From positions 1 to 39,231 of the IMG/VR virus record IMGVR_UViG_3300009068_003024: a stretch of 39,231 nucleotides of DNA. The stretch is one strand, 5' to 3'. The position numbers and the translations under genes were made by a program. The notes under the pieces were generated by a model. The model was not told the origin of the DNA. It searched no databases and worked only from the letters and a program-made list of their open reading frames with translations. How positions within the stretch are numbered: position 1 is the stretch's first letter; the number at the start of each line of letters is the position of its first letter. The DNA is from a virus. This document shows, in pieces, positions 14,327 to 21,539 of the stretch.

Positions 14327-14821
14327 TTATTTTAGCAATCTCTGTTGTTTCTTAAGGGCCATATCTAATTTTAACTTGCTGACTCTGTCGATAAAGTTGA
14401 TACCGTACAAATGATCAAATTCATGTAAAAAAATTCTAGCATTTATTCTATCTAATTTTATTATACATTCTTTTTGATCACTGTCAATATATTTAACCAC
14501 TATGGTGTTTGGTCTGAGTATTTTAAGATATAATTTTGGAAAGCTCAAACAGCCTTCTTCCATCAGAACCAAATCTGTGGAAGCTTCCTGTATCACAGGA
14601 TTTATCACTGCAAATGGTTTGGTTTTTCCAAGCACACTGTGTGGTTGCATCACAAATATTTTGGCATCCAATCCAACCTGATTGGCAGACAGACCAATGC
14701 CCATTTCTGTTTGCATGGTTTGAATCATCTCATGCTCTATTTTTTTAGCATCCAAAGAATTGAAATCAAAATCTTTTACAGTCTGTTGCAGTCTCTGATC
14801 AGGATATTTAATTAAGTTCAT
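14327..14821 (-). CDS. def: Peptide deformylase
   Basis: Removes the formyl group from N-terminal methionine of nascent proteins. 164 residues, the normal bacterial length. All three family motifs are present: GIGLSANQ (41-48, Ala replaced by Ser), EEGCLS (88-93, metal ligand Cys91) and HEFDH (133-137, ligands His133 and His137, catalytic Glu134). It should therefore be active. Marine phages are known to carry deformylases, possibly to favour phage or photosystem protein maturation. The start lies 14 bases inside the DnaJ gene, so the two are translationally coupled, and it feeds into the ClpA-like gene two bases downstream. Confidence 0.95.
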   Translation of the reverse strand: MNLIKYPDQRLQQTVKDFDFNSLDAKKIEHEMIQTMQTEMGIGLSANQVGLDAKIFVMQPHSVLGKTKPFAVINPVIQEASTDLVLMEEGCLSFPKLYLKILRPNTIVVKYIDSDQKECIIKLDRINARIFLHEFDHLYGINFIDRVSKLKLDMALKKQQRLLK

Positions 14822-15644
14822 CTTTTAAATTTTTTATTTTTTGTAATAATTCTGCGTCATCCACTCGTGGCGTATCTGCCTGCACTGTGACATAGATGTT
14901 GCCTTTCTGTCTAGGATTATGCACATTGGGCAATCCTTCTCCTGTGACATTGAACACTGTGCCGTTCTGAGTGCCTTTGGGTATGCTGATTGAAAGGTTC
15001 TTGCCAGACAGTGTGTGTATTTCTTCCTTTGTGCCCAATATCAAATCCAATATATTGACTTTTATTCTTGTGAGTAGATGAGGGCCATCTCTTTCCCATG
15101 TTTTATGTCTTAGAATTTTTACTCTCACAATCAAATCTCCTCTGGGAGCATTGCTCACTGAATCAGAACCCAAACCATTAAATTTGATCATGTTGTTGTG
15201 TTCCACTCCTGGCGGAATGTCAATGTTCACACTCTCCTGTCGACCGTTGGGTAATCTATAACTGGCAATTAAGGATTTTCCATTTTGCACATCTACTAAA
15301 TCCAATGTGGCTTCTATGTTTATGTCGGCGTTGCGAGGTCTGTGTCTCGCACTGTTTGCTCTATTGAAACCACCACCAAAGAATGTGTTGAACACATCAT
15401 TGATATCACCATTAAAATTAAAATTTTGTGAATTCATTTGATTGGGATCTGCAGTGCCGTATCTGTCATAGGCAGCTTTTTTTTGTGGATCTTTCAGTAT
15501 GTCGTAGGCTTCGTTTAGTTCTTTAAATTTGTTTTCATCACCACCTCTGTCAGGATGATGTTTCATGGCCTTGCTCTTGTAGGCTTTTTTCAAATCGTTT
15601 TCGTTGATGTTGCGATCAACACCTAAAACTTTGTATGGATCCAT
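14808..15644 (-). CDS. DnaJ/CbpA-type Hsp40 co-chaperone
   Basis: 278 residues. J-domain at 1-65 with HPD at 30-32 (KHHPDRGG), which stimulates DnaK ATPase. A G/F-poor, Asn-rich linker with FNTFFGGGF follows. The C-terminal substrate-binding part shows DINIEATLDLVDV, VNIDIPPGVEHN, RGDLIVRVKI, and KNLSISIPKGTQNGTVF. No CxxCxGxG zinc-finger repeats are present, so it is a class B (CbpA-like) protein. It probably recruits host DnaK. A sigma70-like promoter at 15652-15679 ends seven bases before the ATG. There is no Shine-Dalgarno, so it may be translated from a leaderless mRNA. First gene of an operon with def and clpA. Confidence 0.92.
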   Translation of the reverse strand: MDPYKVLGVDRNINENDLKKAYKSKAMKHHPDRGGDENKFKELNEAYDILKDPQKKAAYDRYGTADPNQMNSQNFNFNGDINDVFNTFFGGGFNRANSARHRPRNADINIEATLDLVDVQNGKSLIASYRLPNGRQESVNIDIPPGVEHNNMIKFNGLGSDSVSNAPRGDLIVRVKILRHKTWERDGPHLLTRIKVNILDLILGTKEEIHTLSGKNLSISIPKGTQNGTVFNVTGEGLPNVHNPRQKGNIYVTVQADTPRVDDAELLQKIKNLKDELN

Positions 15645-15651
15645 ATGCTAT

Positions 15652-15679
15652 AATATAGTGTATTTTGATAAAAAGTCAA
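15652..15679 (-). promoter_or_regulatory. Sigma70-type promoter of the dnaJ-def-clpA operon
   Basis: Minus strand: TTGACT at 15674-15679, 16-bp spacer, TATATT at 15652-15657. Seven bases separate the -10 box from the A of the ATG at 15644, so the predicted transcription start is at or one base before the start codon. No ribosome binding site is visible. Confidence 0.7.
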
Positions 15680-15692
15680 GTGATTGAAAGGT

Positions 15693-16067
15693 TTATTTTT
15701 CTTTCAAGATATATTTGATGGGATATTCGGCTTTTACTTTGACTCTTTTTTTGGTGTCTGTGTCTTCATACTGTATCATATTGGGAGCCAATTCCACAAA
15801 ATCATCCACCTGCACCACATTCTGTACTCCATCATGCCAATAGGTCAATTCTGCTGGCACTTTTCGAAACATGTCTGCTATGATGTTGTAGATCCACATC
15901 ATGCCAGACCAAGTATTTTTGAAGATTATTACAGAATATTTGTAAATTGCACAAAATAAAATTTTGCATTGGCTGTATGCTTGTGTACTGAAATTCTTCA
16001 CACAAGGCCATGCATTTTTGGCAACGACAACTGTGGAATTAATTATTTGTTTTATTTTTTCCTTCAT
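15693..16067 (-). CDS. Conserved phage protein with hydrophobic N-terminal half
   Basis: 124 residues. Residues 25-70 are hydrophobic with several aromatic residues and cysteines (CKILFCAIYKYSVIIF, GMMWIYNIIADMF), possibly one or two membrane-associated helices. The second half is soluble, with Y-W-H-D-G and VDDFVELAPNMIQYED, a segment I recall in marine T4-like phage proteins. It directly follows the spanin-like genes and overlaps the lipoprotein gene by 29 bases, so a role in lysis (for example holin or antiholin) is conceivable but has no motif support. Weak confidence in any function. Confidence 0.65.
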   Translation of the reverse strand: MKEKIKQIINSTVVVAKNAWPCVKNFSTQAYSQCKILFCAIYKYSVIIFKNTWSGMMWIYNIIADMFRKVPAELTYWHDGVQNVVQVDDFVELAPNMIQYEDTDTKKRVKVKAEYPIKYILKEK

Positions 16068-16401
16068 AGTATTCTTTGTAGCGTTCCAGTATGTCCTGGG
16101 TCTGTTTTAGAGTGCTGCGAATTTGTGCAAAATTTTTAGCCAACAGCTCATAGTCTTCATCACTCAAACCAAACAGCACAGGATCCAATCCTTCTGCTTT
16201 CATTTTGGCAAATACTTCTGTGGCATTGTTGCTGGTGATCACTATCCATCTCAGCTTCTCCATCTCTTCCAGTGTGGGAGTCTTGAGATTAAGATTTTCA
16301 CGAGACTGTTCTTGTGTCAATACTTTGATCACTTTTTCTCCAAGGATGCTGCAATTGGTCAGCAACAAACTCAAAGCTATCACGGAAATTATTTTAATCA
16401 T
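16039..16401 (-). CDS. Lipoprotein, candidate outer-membrane spanin subunit
   Basis: 120 residues. N-terminal signal with a lipobox: IKIISVIALSLLLTNC, Cys17 being the predicted lipidation site. The rest is hydrophilic and helical (TLEEMEKLRWIVITS..., RSTLKQTQDILERYKEYYEGK). It follows the inner-spanin-like gene by one base, the usual o-spanin position. Typical Rz1 proteins are shorter and proline-rich, which this is not, so it is an atypical candidate. It would sit in the outer membrane and meet the inner partner across the periplasm to fuse membranes at lysis. Its end overlaps the next gene. Confidence 0.7.
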   Translation of the reverse strand: MIKIISVIALSLLLTNCSILGEKVIKVLTQEQSRENLNLKTPTLEEMEKLRWIVITSNNATEVFAKMKAEGLDPVLFGLSDEDYELLAKNFAQIRSTLKQTQDILERYKEYYEGKNKTNN

Positions 16402-16402
16402 A

Positions 16403-16888
16403 TTATTCGTTGTATGGCTTGTAAGCCGGGTTGGCTATGGCTGGACACTCGGAATTGATCTCTGATTTTTTAGTGGCTGTTTTTTCTGCTTCTGTCAGTT
16501 TGGCACCACCTGCGATCTCCACACATCTCAGTGCTTTGTCTGATGCTTTGTTGATAATTCTTTCCATGGCTTCGGGTCTTTCCATTGCTGTCTTGCCCAA
16601 GTCTCTGGTGCCTTTGTTGAATCTTTTGTCCAAATCATCGATATCTTTTTTCAGTGTGCCCACCAATTTGTTCACTTCTTGATTGGCTTTCATAATAGCC
16701 TCAAAGTCTCTCTTTTGATCTTCGATGAACTTGGTCTGTGTTTCCAAGGCCTGTTCCATCTTGACCTGATTGCCTTTGAGTGTGGCATTGTCCGCTTTGA
16801 GTTTGTACACATAACTAACTCCTCCAGACAATCCTATCACCATGATGCCTATCATGATTAATTTGGCTGATCCAAACAATCCAAACAT
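16403..16888 (-). CDS. Membrane-anchored coiled-coil protein, candidate inner spanin (Rz-like)
   Basis: 161 residues. One N-terminal transmembrane helix (LIMIGIMVIGLSGGVSYVY, near 10-28), then a long charged coiled coil (near 30-105: LKADNATLKGNQVKMEQALETQ...), ending in a cysteine-containing C-terminus (RCVEIAGG, NSECPAIANPAY). This is the layout of lambda Rz and its phage relatives. It overlaps the endolysin gene by one base and precedes the lipoprotein gene, completing an endolysin/i-spanin/o-spanin order. No sequence motif proves it, but the context is strong. Confidence 0.8.
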   Translation of the reverse strand: MFGLFGSAKLIMIGIMVIGLSGGVSYVYKLKADNATLKGNQVKMEQALETQTKFIEDQKRDFEAIMKANQEVNKLVGTLKKDIDDLDKRFNKGTRDLGKTAMERPEAMERIINKASDKALRCVEIAGGAKLTEAEKTATKKSEINSECPAIANPAYKPYNE

Positions 16889-17355
16889 TATTCGTACACT
16901 CCTAATCCGTTGCTGTAGATGGGTTTGCCATTCACAAACACTGCTGTGAGACTTTGTTTTCTATTCTTGCCTTCTTTGTAGCTCACATGCACCCAACCTG
17001 CTGCTGGATCATCTTTTTTGGCTGCTTCCAGTATCAGTTGATCATATTCACAATTTTGTTCAATCCATAGTGCCACATCATAGTTGGCCACTCCAGGCAC
17101 TTCTATATCAGCTGCTTCACCGTTGCAATGTTGACTGGTGGATGCACCGCCCACTGCTTTGTTCAGTGCTGCGCCTCTGTATCCAGAGTTAATAGTGGTG
17201 GCACCAAAGTGATCTCGCACTCTCTGTACCACATTTTCAAATAATCTTTTGGCATTTTCCAAATGCTCAGGTGTGGGCATGTTGTCTATACCCAGACGAG
17301 CTGCTGTTTGACTTTTGGTAAATTCTGTCACGGTAAAATTTTCTGATAGATTCAT
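16888..17355 (-). CDS. Endolysin, peptidase M15 family
   Basis: 155 residues. Zinc D,D-/L,D-carboxypeptidase fold of the M15 type. SGYRGAALNKAVGG, then STSQHCNGEAADIE with His76 and Asp83, and GWVHVSY with His123 give the expected zinc-ligand triad. It should cut peptide cross-links of peptidoglycan. It has no signal peptide, so release would need a holin, which I cannot identify nearby. As a free-standing single-domain protein of this size, next to spanin candidates, lysis is more likely than a tail role. Start ATG at 17355, one base after the stop of the upstream gene. Confidence 0.9.
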   Translation of the reverse strand: MNLSENFTVTEFTKSQTAARLGIDNMPTPEHLENAKRLFENVVQRVRDHFGATTINSGYRGAALNKAVGGASTSQHCNGEAADIEVPGVANYDVALWIEQNCEYDQLILEAAKKDDPAAGWVHVSYKEGKNRKQSLTAVFVNGKPIYSNGLGVYE

Positions 17356-17356
17356 G

Positions 17357-18067
17357 TTATTTTTCCAGTATCACACATTTGTTATCATTTTCAAATATGT
17401 ATTTGTTGCCATAGATACTTATGTTGTAATTTCCCATGTACTTGCTGAGATAGAGTATTTCAGGAAATTTGTTCAAATTATAACCTTCTTTGAGCTCTTG
17501 CAGTTTGTCCACTGTGATACCAAAATCCACAAATCTAAATCTTAATGGCTCAGCATATTTTTTACTGAACACAATGTGATCGCCTTCCATTATCACTTCA
17601 TCCACATAGCTGTTGGCAAAAAAGTTTTTGTAATTTTCCATTGCAGTTTCATTTTTGCGTATGCTGTACTCATTGCCATCCTTGGGCACAATGTTTTCCA
17701 GTGTGGCCTGATCTGCTGGTTGACTTCTAAAATTTTTGTAGTATCTAAATTTAAATTCTTTCAAATCTGATAATTTTTTTACACCATCCAGTACTTCCAT
17801 AATTTGCGCACCAATCTTTTTGCTTCTTTCAATCTCCACAAATACTCTGTAGTAACCATCAGATTGTTCACCACTGGTTTTGTCTGCATCCAACACAAAG
17901 TCGTAACCTTTTTCAATAAAATTTACCAAATCTTCTGCTGCTTGTGTGGGTTTGACTCTGAAACTCAACACCACAATCTTGTCATCCATGCCCATTTTGG
18001 ATTGATATGAATCCACTTCAAAAATATCATCCACGCAGTATTGAAGATCTCCTGTTTTGAGTGACAT
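17357..18067 (-). CDS. Conserved phage protein of unknown function
   Basis: 236 residues, soluble alpha/beta. Contains VLSFRVKPTQAAEDLVNFIEKGYDFVLDAD near the N-terminus, then YYRVFVEIERS. The C-terminus repeats short beta strands (NISIYGNKYIFENDNKCVIL). No catalytic motif or membrane segment. I recall homologous proteins in marine T4-like phages, possibly structural. It is one base downstream of the 169-residue gene. Confidence 0.75.
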   Translation of the reverse strand: MSLKTGDLQYCVDDIFEVDSYQSKMGMDDKIVVLSFRVKPTQAAEDLVNFIEKGYDFVLDADKTSGEQSDGYYRVFVEIERSKKIGAQIMEVLDGVKKLSDLKEFKFRYYKNFRSQPADQATLENIVPKDGNEYSIRKNETAMENYKNFFANSYVDEVIMEGDHIVFSKKYAEPLRFRFVDFGITVDKLQELKEGYNLNKFPEILYLSKYMGNYNISIYGNKYIFENDNKCVILEK

Positions 18068-18068
18068 A

Positions 18069-18578
18069 CTATATTTCTGGATCTATGGGTTGAACTGCAG
18101 CAGTGTCTTGAATATCAGTGATAGTATTGTTCTTGGTTGGCTCTTGATTAAAGTCCACTTGATTTTGCATGCCATCAAATATATTTTTCATAAGATTAAT
18201 TGGCATGGTGATTTCCACAATCCACACAGGCACAGTGTCCAACTTGCCTTTTTTAGTGCCTGGTCTCACATCATCAGGTTCCACAATTTTTCTAGCAGTG
18301 ACCAATTGATCTTTTTTATAAGTTACTCGGCAGTCATAATCCAATAATCTTTTGCCGCCCATGGGGTCTGGCATTTGCAGCATAGGCCACATAAATTTAC
18401 AGGACACATAATGTTTGGTCATGATTGGTCCTTCAATCAATTCACCATCCTGCCAATTGGCATACACATATAGATCCAATTCGTCCAGTACTCTTTCAAA
18501 ATCTTTAATAATAGCAAAAGCATTATCATTGCTGTAGATGCTTTCTATATTTTTTAAAATATCTGCTGTATCGTGCAT
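18069..18578 (-). CDS. Conserved T4-like cyanophage-type protein of unknown function
   Basis: 169 residues. MHDTADILKNIESIY, FERVLDELDLYVYANWQDGELIEGP, MPDPMGGKRLLDYDC and RPGTKKGKLD form a pattern I recognise from T4-like cyanophages, where it is annotated as hypothetical. I choose the ATG at 18578, which has AGGGA upstream; a reading 55 codons longer would run through the intergenic region and has no support. It is transcribed divergently from phoH. A late-promoter-like CTAAATAAT lies at 18597-18605. Confidence 0.8.
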   Translation of the reverse strand: MHDTADILKNIESIYSNDNAFAIIKDFERVLDELDLYVYANWQDGELIEGPIMTKHYVSCKFMWPMLQMPDPMGGKRLLDYDCRVTYKKDQLVTARKIVEPDDVRPGTKKGKLDTVPVWIVEITMPINLMKNIFDGMQNQVDFNQEPTKNNTITDIQDTAAVQPIDPEI

Positions 18579-18596
18579 ATTATATCCCTGATATAC

Positions 18597-18605
18597 ATTA
18601 TTTAG
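18597..18605 (-). promoter_or_regulatory. Weak T4-type late promoter, divergent from phoH
   Basis: Minus strand CTAAATAAT, about 18 bases before the ATG at 18578, with AGGGA between. It departs from the TATAAATA consensus at the first two positions and at the last, so it is a weak call. Confidence 0.4.
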
Positions 18606-18651
18606 CCATAGCAATAGGTATAACATGGTAGTTTTATAGACACTTAATCTC

Positions 18652-18660
18652 CATAAATAC
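18652..18660 (+). promoter_or_regulatory. T4-type late promoter of phoH
   Basis: Plus strand CATAAATAC, 30 bases before the phoH ATG. The leader of about 25 nt contains AAGGAG at 18680-18685. Confidence 0.65.
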
Positions 18661-18690
18661 TTGTACATTACCATTAACCAAGGAGCGTCG

Positions 18691-19410
18691 ATGGGTTCAA
18701 AAAATGCTTTCAAAAAGCAATCCAAGCACAATAATGTACTCAAAATTAATCAATATCAAATAGAAAAACAAAAAGATGTCCAAATAATACCCCGCAATAA
18801 GAATCAAGAATCCTACCTAATCAAACTGTTAGACCCCAGCAAAGACATTGTATTCGGTGTGGGACCTGCTGGCACAGGCAAAACATTGCTGGCAGTTCAG
18901 GTGGCCATCAAAATGTTCAAACAAAGACAGGTGGATCGCATCATCATCACCAGACCAGCAGTGAGTGTGGATGAAGACATTGGTTTTTTACCTGGCACAC
19001 TGGAAGAAAAAATGGCACCATGGACACGTCCTATATTTGATGTGTTTCAAGAATACTTTCGCACAGAAGATCTTAGAAGTATGATGTATGAAGGCGTGAT
19101 TGAAATAGCACCTTTGGCATTCATGCGAGGCAGGAATTTTGTACGAGCATTCATAGTGGCAGATGAGTGTCAAAATACCACACACAGTCAAATGAAGATG
19201 TTGCTCACACGTTTGAGTCAAGGATCTAAAATGGCTGTGACAGGTGATTTAAATCAAGCAGACAGACAGCACGATAATGGATTGTTGGATTTTATAGAAA
19301 AATTAAATAAAACAGACAAAGCTCAACGCATTGATATAGTGAGTTTTCACAAAGGGGACATTGAACGTCATCCTGCTGTGAAAGAAGTGTTGGATATTTA
19401 CGGAGATTAA
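18691..19410 (+). CDS. phoH: PhoH-like P-loop ATPase
   Basis: 239 residues. Walker A GPAGTGKT (58-65), a conserved TRPAVSVDEDIGFLPG, and Walker B AFIVADECQN, followed by KMAVTGDLNQAD. This is the PhoH family, very common in marine phages and often called a phosphate-starvation protein; its biochemical role in phages is not established, with RNA-related ATPase or helicase activity suspected. I choose the ATG at 18691 because AAGGAG precedes it; the longer reading begins at an unsupported codon. It is one of two plus-strand genes and its last four bases overlap the convergent parvulin gene. Confidence 0.95.
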   Translation: MGSKNAFKKQSKHNNVLKINQYQIEKQKDVQIIPRNKNQESYLIKLLDPSKDIVFGVGPAGTGKTLLAVQVAIKMFKQRQVDRIIITRPAVSVDEDIGFLPGTLEEKMAPWTRPIFDVFQEYFRTEDLRSMMYEGVIEIAPLAFMRGRNFVRAFIVADECQNTTHSQMKMLLTRLSQGSKMAVTGDLNQADRQHDNGLLDFIEKLNKTDKAQRIDIVSFHKGDIERHPAVKEVLDIYGD

Positions 19411-19718
19411 TTTTTTCGGATAATATGATATCCGTACACAGTGGGACAAACTCCACTGACTTCAGACACTTGTAATGTGTCAATAAAAGCAATAAAATCT
19501 TGATCCATTGTGCTGGGTTTGAATGTGCCTAAATTTCCTTGATTCTGTTTGCTGGGACAATCACTGTATTTCACAGCAGCATCTTCAAATGTGATCACAC
19601 CTTGAGCAATTTCATTTCTTATTCTTGCAGTTTCAAACATGGCTTCTTCCTGTGTTCTAGGACCTGTGTATCTCATTGCACCTTGATAACCGATTAATAT
19701 ATGACTGGCTCTGTACAT
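19407..19718 (-). CDS. Parvulin-type peptidyl-prolyl isomerase
   Basis: 103 residues, a complete free-standing parvulin domain. Typical features: ASHILIGY at the start, FEDAAVKYSDCPSKQNQGNLGTF (catalytic region with Cys and the G-N-L-G turn), and C-terminal VYGYHIIR. No signal peptide, so it acts in the cytoplasm, accelerating prolyl isomerisation during folding. It fits the phage's set of folding factors (DnaJ, GroES-like, deformylase, ClpA-like). One base downstream of the clamp-loader gene and convergent with phoH. Confidence 0.9.
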   Translation of the reverse strand: MYRASHILIGYQGAMRYTGPRTQEEAMFETARIRNEIAQGVITFEDAAVKYSDCPSKQNQGNLGTFKPSTMDQDFIAFIDTLQVSEVSGVCPTVYGYHIIRKN

Positions 19719-19719
19719 G

Positions 19720-20637
19720 TTATTCCATATGGGAAAGTTTGATCATGGTGGCAGCAAGATTTATTTCAGGATCTCCCACCAGTGTATGATCCACTAGTCC
19801 TTGTTTTATGATTATAATAGCTTTTTCTTGGCGTGTGTCATTACCAAACAATGTGATATTATCATACATCCATTTGTAAATGTCTTCCACTTCATCGGGT
19901 CTCACTTGACTGCATACCAACTTTCTTGCTTCAGTGATTTTACCTGCTTTGAATAATTCTACCATGCCCAGTTTGTAATCTGATTCTCCTGTGTCGCTTT
20001 TTTGTGGTTTTAATAACACGCCATTCTGTGCGTTCATTTGTACCACATTGATACACTTTCGAAGATCTGGATATGTGGCTTTAACATAAGTGTCCAATGT
20101 TTCTAAATCTGGAGTTACTCCTTCTTTCATTAATATTTCAGCCACTCTGGCTGTGAATTCTGTTTGATCCACACGTTCAATGTGGAATCCTTGACATCTG
20201 CTGTGCAGTGCTGGTATAACTCTGTTGGGATAGTTGCAAGTTAATATAAATCTTGATGTTGTGTGATATTCTTCCATCACACCACGCAGTGCTGCCTGTG
20301 CATTGGGTGATAGATAATCTGCCTCATCCAATAATACCACTTTAAAATCACCAAACGGAATCATTTGTACAAAGTTAACAATTTTAGCTCTGACATCATC
20401 CACAGAGTTTGTTCTGCTGGCGTTGATTTCCAACACATCCAGATCATTCACTTGTAATTCATTCAATAGTATTTTGGCCAATGTGGTTTTACCTATGCCA
20501 GCATTGCCGCTGAACAACAAATGAGGAATGCTCTTGTCTTTAACCCAAGTTTGAATTTGTTTTTTCTGATGTTCATCTCTAAACACATATTGATCCAGTG
20601 TTTTAGGTCTGTATTTTTCTGTCCAAAGTTCTTTCAT
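19720..20637 (-). CDS. 44: Sliding-clamp loader large subunit (T4 gp44-like, RFC small-subunit type)
   Basis: 305 residues. AAA+ ATPase that loads the sliding clamp for DNA polymerase. Starts MKELWTEKYRPKTLDQ, the RFC-type N-terminus. Walker A GNAGIGKTT (44-52), Walker B LLDEADYLS (D104-D107), sensor 1 TCNYPNRV, and SRCQGF with the arginine finger. I choose the ATG at 20637, which overlaps the stop of the small membrane gene (TAATG) and has AAGGAG upstream. The matching gp62 subunit and gp45 clamp are not in the window. Early expression is likely from the promoter at 20811-20839. Confidence 0.95.
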   Translation of the reverse strand: MKELWTEKYRPKTLDQYVFRDEHQKKQIQTWVKDKSIPHLLFSGNAGIGKTTLAKILLNELQVNDLDVLEINASRTNSVDDVRAKIVNFVQMIPFGDFKVVLLDEADYLSPNAQAALRGVMEEYHTTSRFILTCNYPNRVIPALHSRCQGFHIERVDQTEFTARVAEILMKEGVTPDLETLDTYVKATYPDLRKCINVVQMNAQNGVLLKPQKSDTGESDYKLGMVELFKAGKITEARKLVCSQVRPDEVEDIYKWMYDNITLFGNDTRQEKAIIIIKQGLVDHTLVGDPEINLAATMIKLSHME

Positions 20638-20804
20638 TAGCTCCTTTTTAAAAATTCTTGTCCCATGCCTGATAGTATCAAAGGTATGTATATCAACACC
20701 CACCACCATCCCATAAGATATCCTGTGATATGCAATATCATCAATGTGATACCCAACACACCAGTGGTGTTTAATCCAGGATTTCTAGTTTCAGGAAATT
20801 TCAT
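20637..20804 (-). CDS. 55-residue membrane protein upstream of the clamp loader
   Basis: Open frame of 55 codons between a consensus promoter and the gp44-like gene. After MKFPETRNPGL it has two hydrophobic helices (VLGITLMILHITGYLMGWWWVLIYIPLIL, near 16-44). The stop overlaps the ATG of the clamp-loader gene, and the ribosome binding site of that gene lies in its last codons, so it may serve as a translational coupler. The ATG lies six bases after the -10 box, so the transcript would be leaderless. No family recognised. Confidence 0.7.
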   Translation of the reverse strand: MKFPETRNPGLNTTGVLGITLMILHITGYLMGWWWVLIYIPLILSGMGQEFLKRS

Positions 20805-20810
20805 ACCATC

Positions 20811-20839
20811 AGTATATGACAGATTGTGTGGAAAGTCAA
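20811..20839 (-). promoter_or_regulatory. Sigma70-type promoter of the clamp-loader operon
   Basis: Minus strand: TTGACT at 20834-20839, 17-bp spacer, TATACT at 20811-20816. Lies in the 40-base gap after the GroES-like gene. The A of the ATG at 20804 is the seventh base after the -10 box, exactly the usual transcription-start position. Confidence 0.8.
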
Positions 20840-20844
20840 GTATT

Positions 20845-21204
20845 TTAAAGTTGATTTTCTTTGTTCACGTAGGATTCTTCTGGTTTTTCTTTTGCCCAAA
20901 TCATCACACTTTTGGCTTCCACCATCTGTAGCACCTGTTCTGTGTGGTTGGTTTTGATTTTGACACCTCTGGTCCATCTGCCGTGCTCCACCAAAATCCA
21001 ATCACCCACAGTGTATTCATCTGTGTTGTCTCGACCTTTGGCGTACACTTTGGCCCATCTAGGTTTGATACCATGCACCTTGCCATCATCTGAATTCAAT
21101 ATGATGCCACCTTTGGTGGTTATAGAATCGAAACTCATGTCGCTCACAATCACGCGATCCTTGATCGGAATCAATTCTCCCTCAAGAATCTTGTATGAGC
21201 TCAT
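20845..21204 (-). CDS. groES: GroES/gp31-like co-chaperonin
   Basis: 119 residues. GroES-type beta-barrel: IPIKDRVIVSDM, a mobile-loop region TTKGGIIL, then WAKVYAKG, YTVGDWILVEHGRWTRGV and VQ/VEAKSVM at the end. It should cap the host GroEL ring, as T4 gp31 does to fold the capsid protein gp23. The extra segment SDDGKVHGIKPRW is typical of the marine phage version as I recall it. It is three bases downstream of the 99-residue gene and precedes the clamp-loader promoter. Confidence 0.88.
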   Translation of the reverse strand: MSSYKILEGELIPIKDRVIVSDMSFDSITTKGGIILNSDDGKVHGIKPRWAKVYAKGRDNTDEYTVGDWILVEHGRWTRGVKIKTNHTEQVLQMVEAKSVMIWAKEKPEESYVNKENQL

Positions 21205-21207
21205 AGT

Positions 21208-21507
21208 TTATTTTTTCTTAACGAAATTACCTTCAGCATCTTCCACCCACTCTTCATTGGTGTTGTCTGCTTTTGCTTTTGCTCTTGTGGTAGGCACAGT
21301 CTTAGGATGATCTCTGTAATAATCAGCCAAAACTTCCTCACGTTTGCGAACAATTTTTCCACCAGCGCCTAATTCGTCACCGCGAGCATTCACTCTAGCA
21401 TTGCCCACAGCTGGAGTTAATTCGTTGCGTTGTCTCAACAGATCAATATCAATCTGTTTGCCCTGCATACTCTTGTAAACTTTGTTACCACTCTGTTTGA
21501 TAGCCAT
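21208..21507 (-). CDS. Conserved T4-like phage protein (probable virion component)
   Basis: 99 residues, very charged. MAIKQSGNKVYKSMQGKQIDI, then L-T-P-A-V-G-N-A-R-V-N-A-R-G-D-E-L-G-A-G-G-K and IVRKREEVLADYYRDHP. I recall this family from T4-like cyanophages as a hypothetical or structural protein. Start ATG at 21507 has GGAGAC upstream, and a late promoter octamer lies at 21531-21539, supporting late expression. No catalytic motif. Confidence 0.75.
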   Translation of the reverse strand: MAIKQSGNKVYKSMQGKQIDIDLLRQRNELTPAVGNARVNARGDELGAGGKIVRKREEVLADYYRDHPKTVPTTRAKAKADNTNEEWVEDAEGNFVKKK

Positions 21508-21530
21508 ATTTGTTGTCTCCTATTATGTGT

Positions 21531-21539
21531 GTATTTATC
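21531..21539 (-). promoter_or_regulatory. T4-type late promoter upstream of the 99-residue gene
   Basis: Minus strand GATAAATAC, with the TAA stop of the upstream gene inside it (21535-21537). The leader of about 18 nt contains GGAGAC. Confidence 0.7.

Noticed and set aside
18579-18743. 55-codon N-terminal extension of the gene at 18069
   Set aside because: It would cover the phoH promoter and regulatory region, whereas the ATG at 18578 has AGGGA upstream and begins the conserved MHDTADIL motif.
19417-19434. Inverted repeat CGGATA-6-TATCCG at the convergent ends of phoH and the parvulin gene, as a terminator
   Set aside because: The T-run lies before the stem on the plus strand and an A-run follows it on the minus strand, so it does not match an intrinsic terminator in either direction. 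It is also part of the parvulin coding sequence.
20638-20709. 24-codon N-terminal extension of the clamp-loader gene
   Set aside because: The ATG at 20637 begins the standard RFC-type MKELWTEKYRP and overlaps a separate small membrane-protein gene in another frame.
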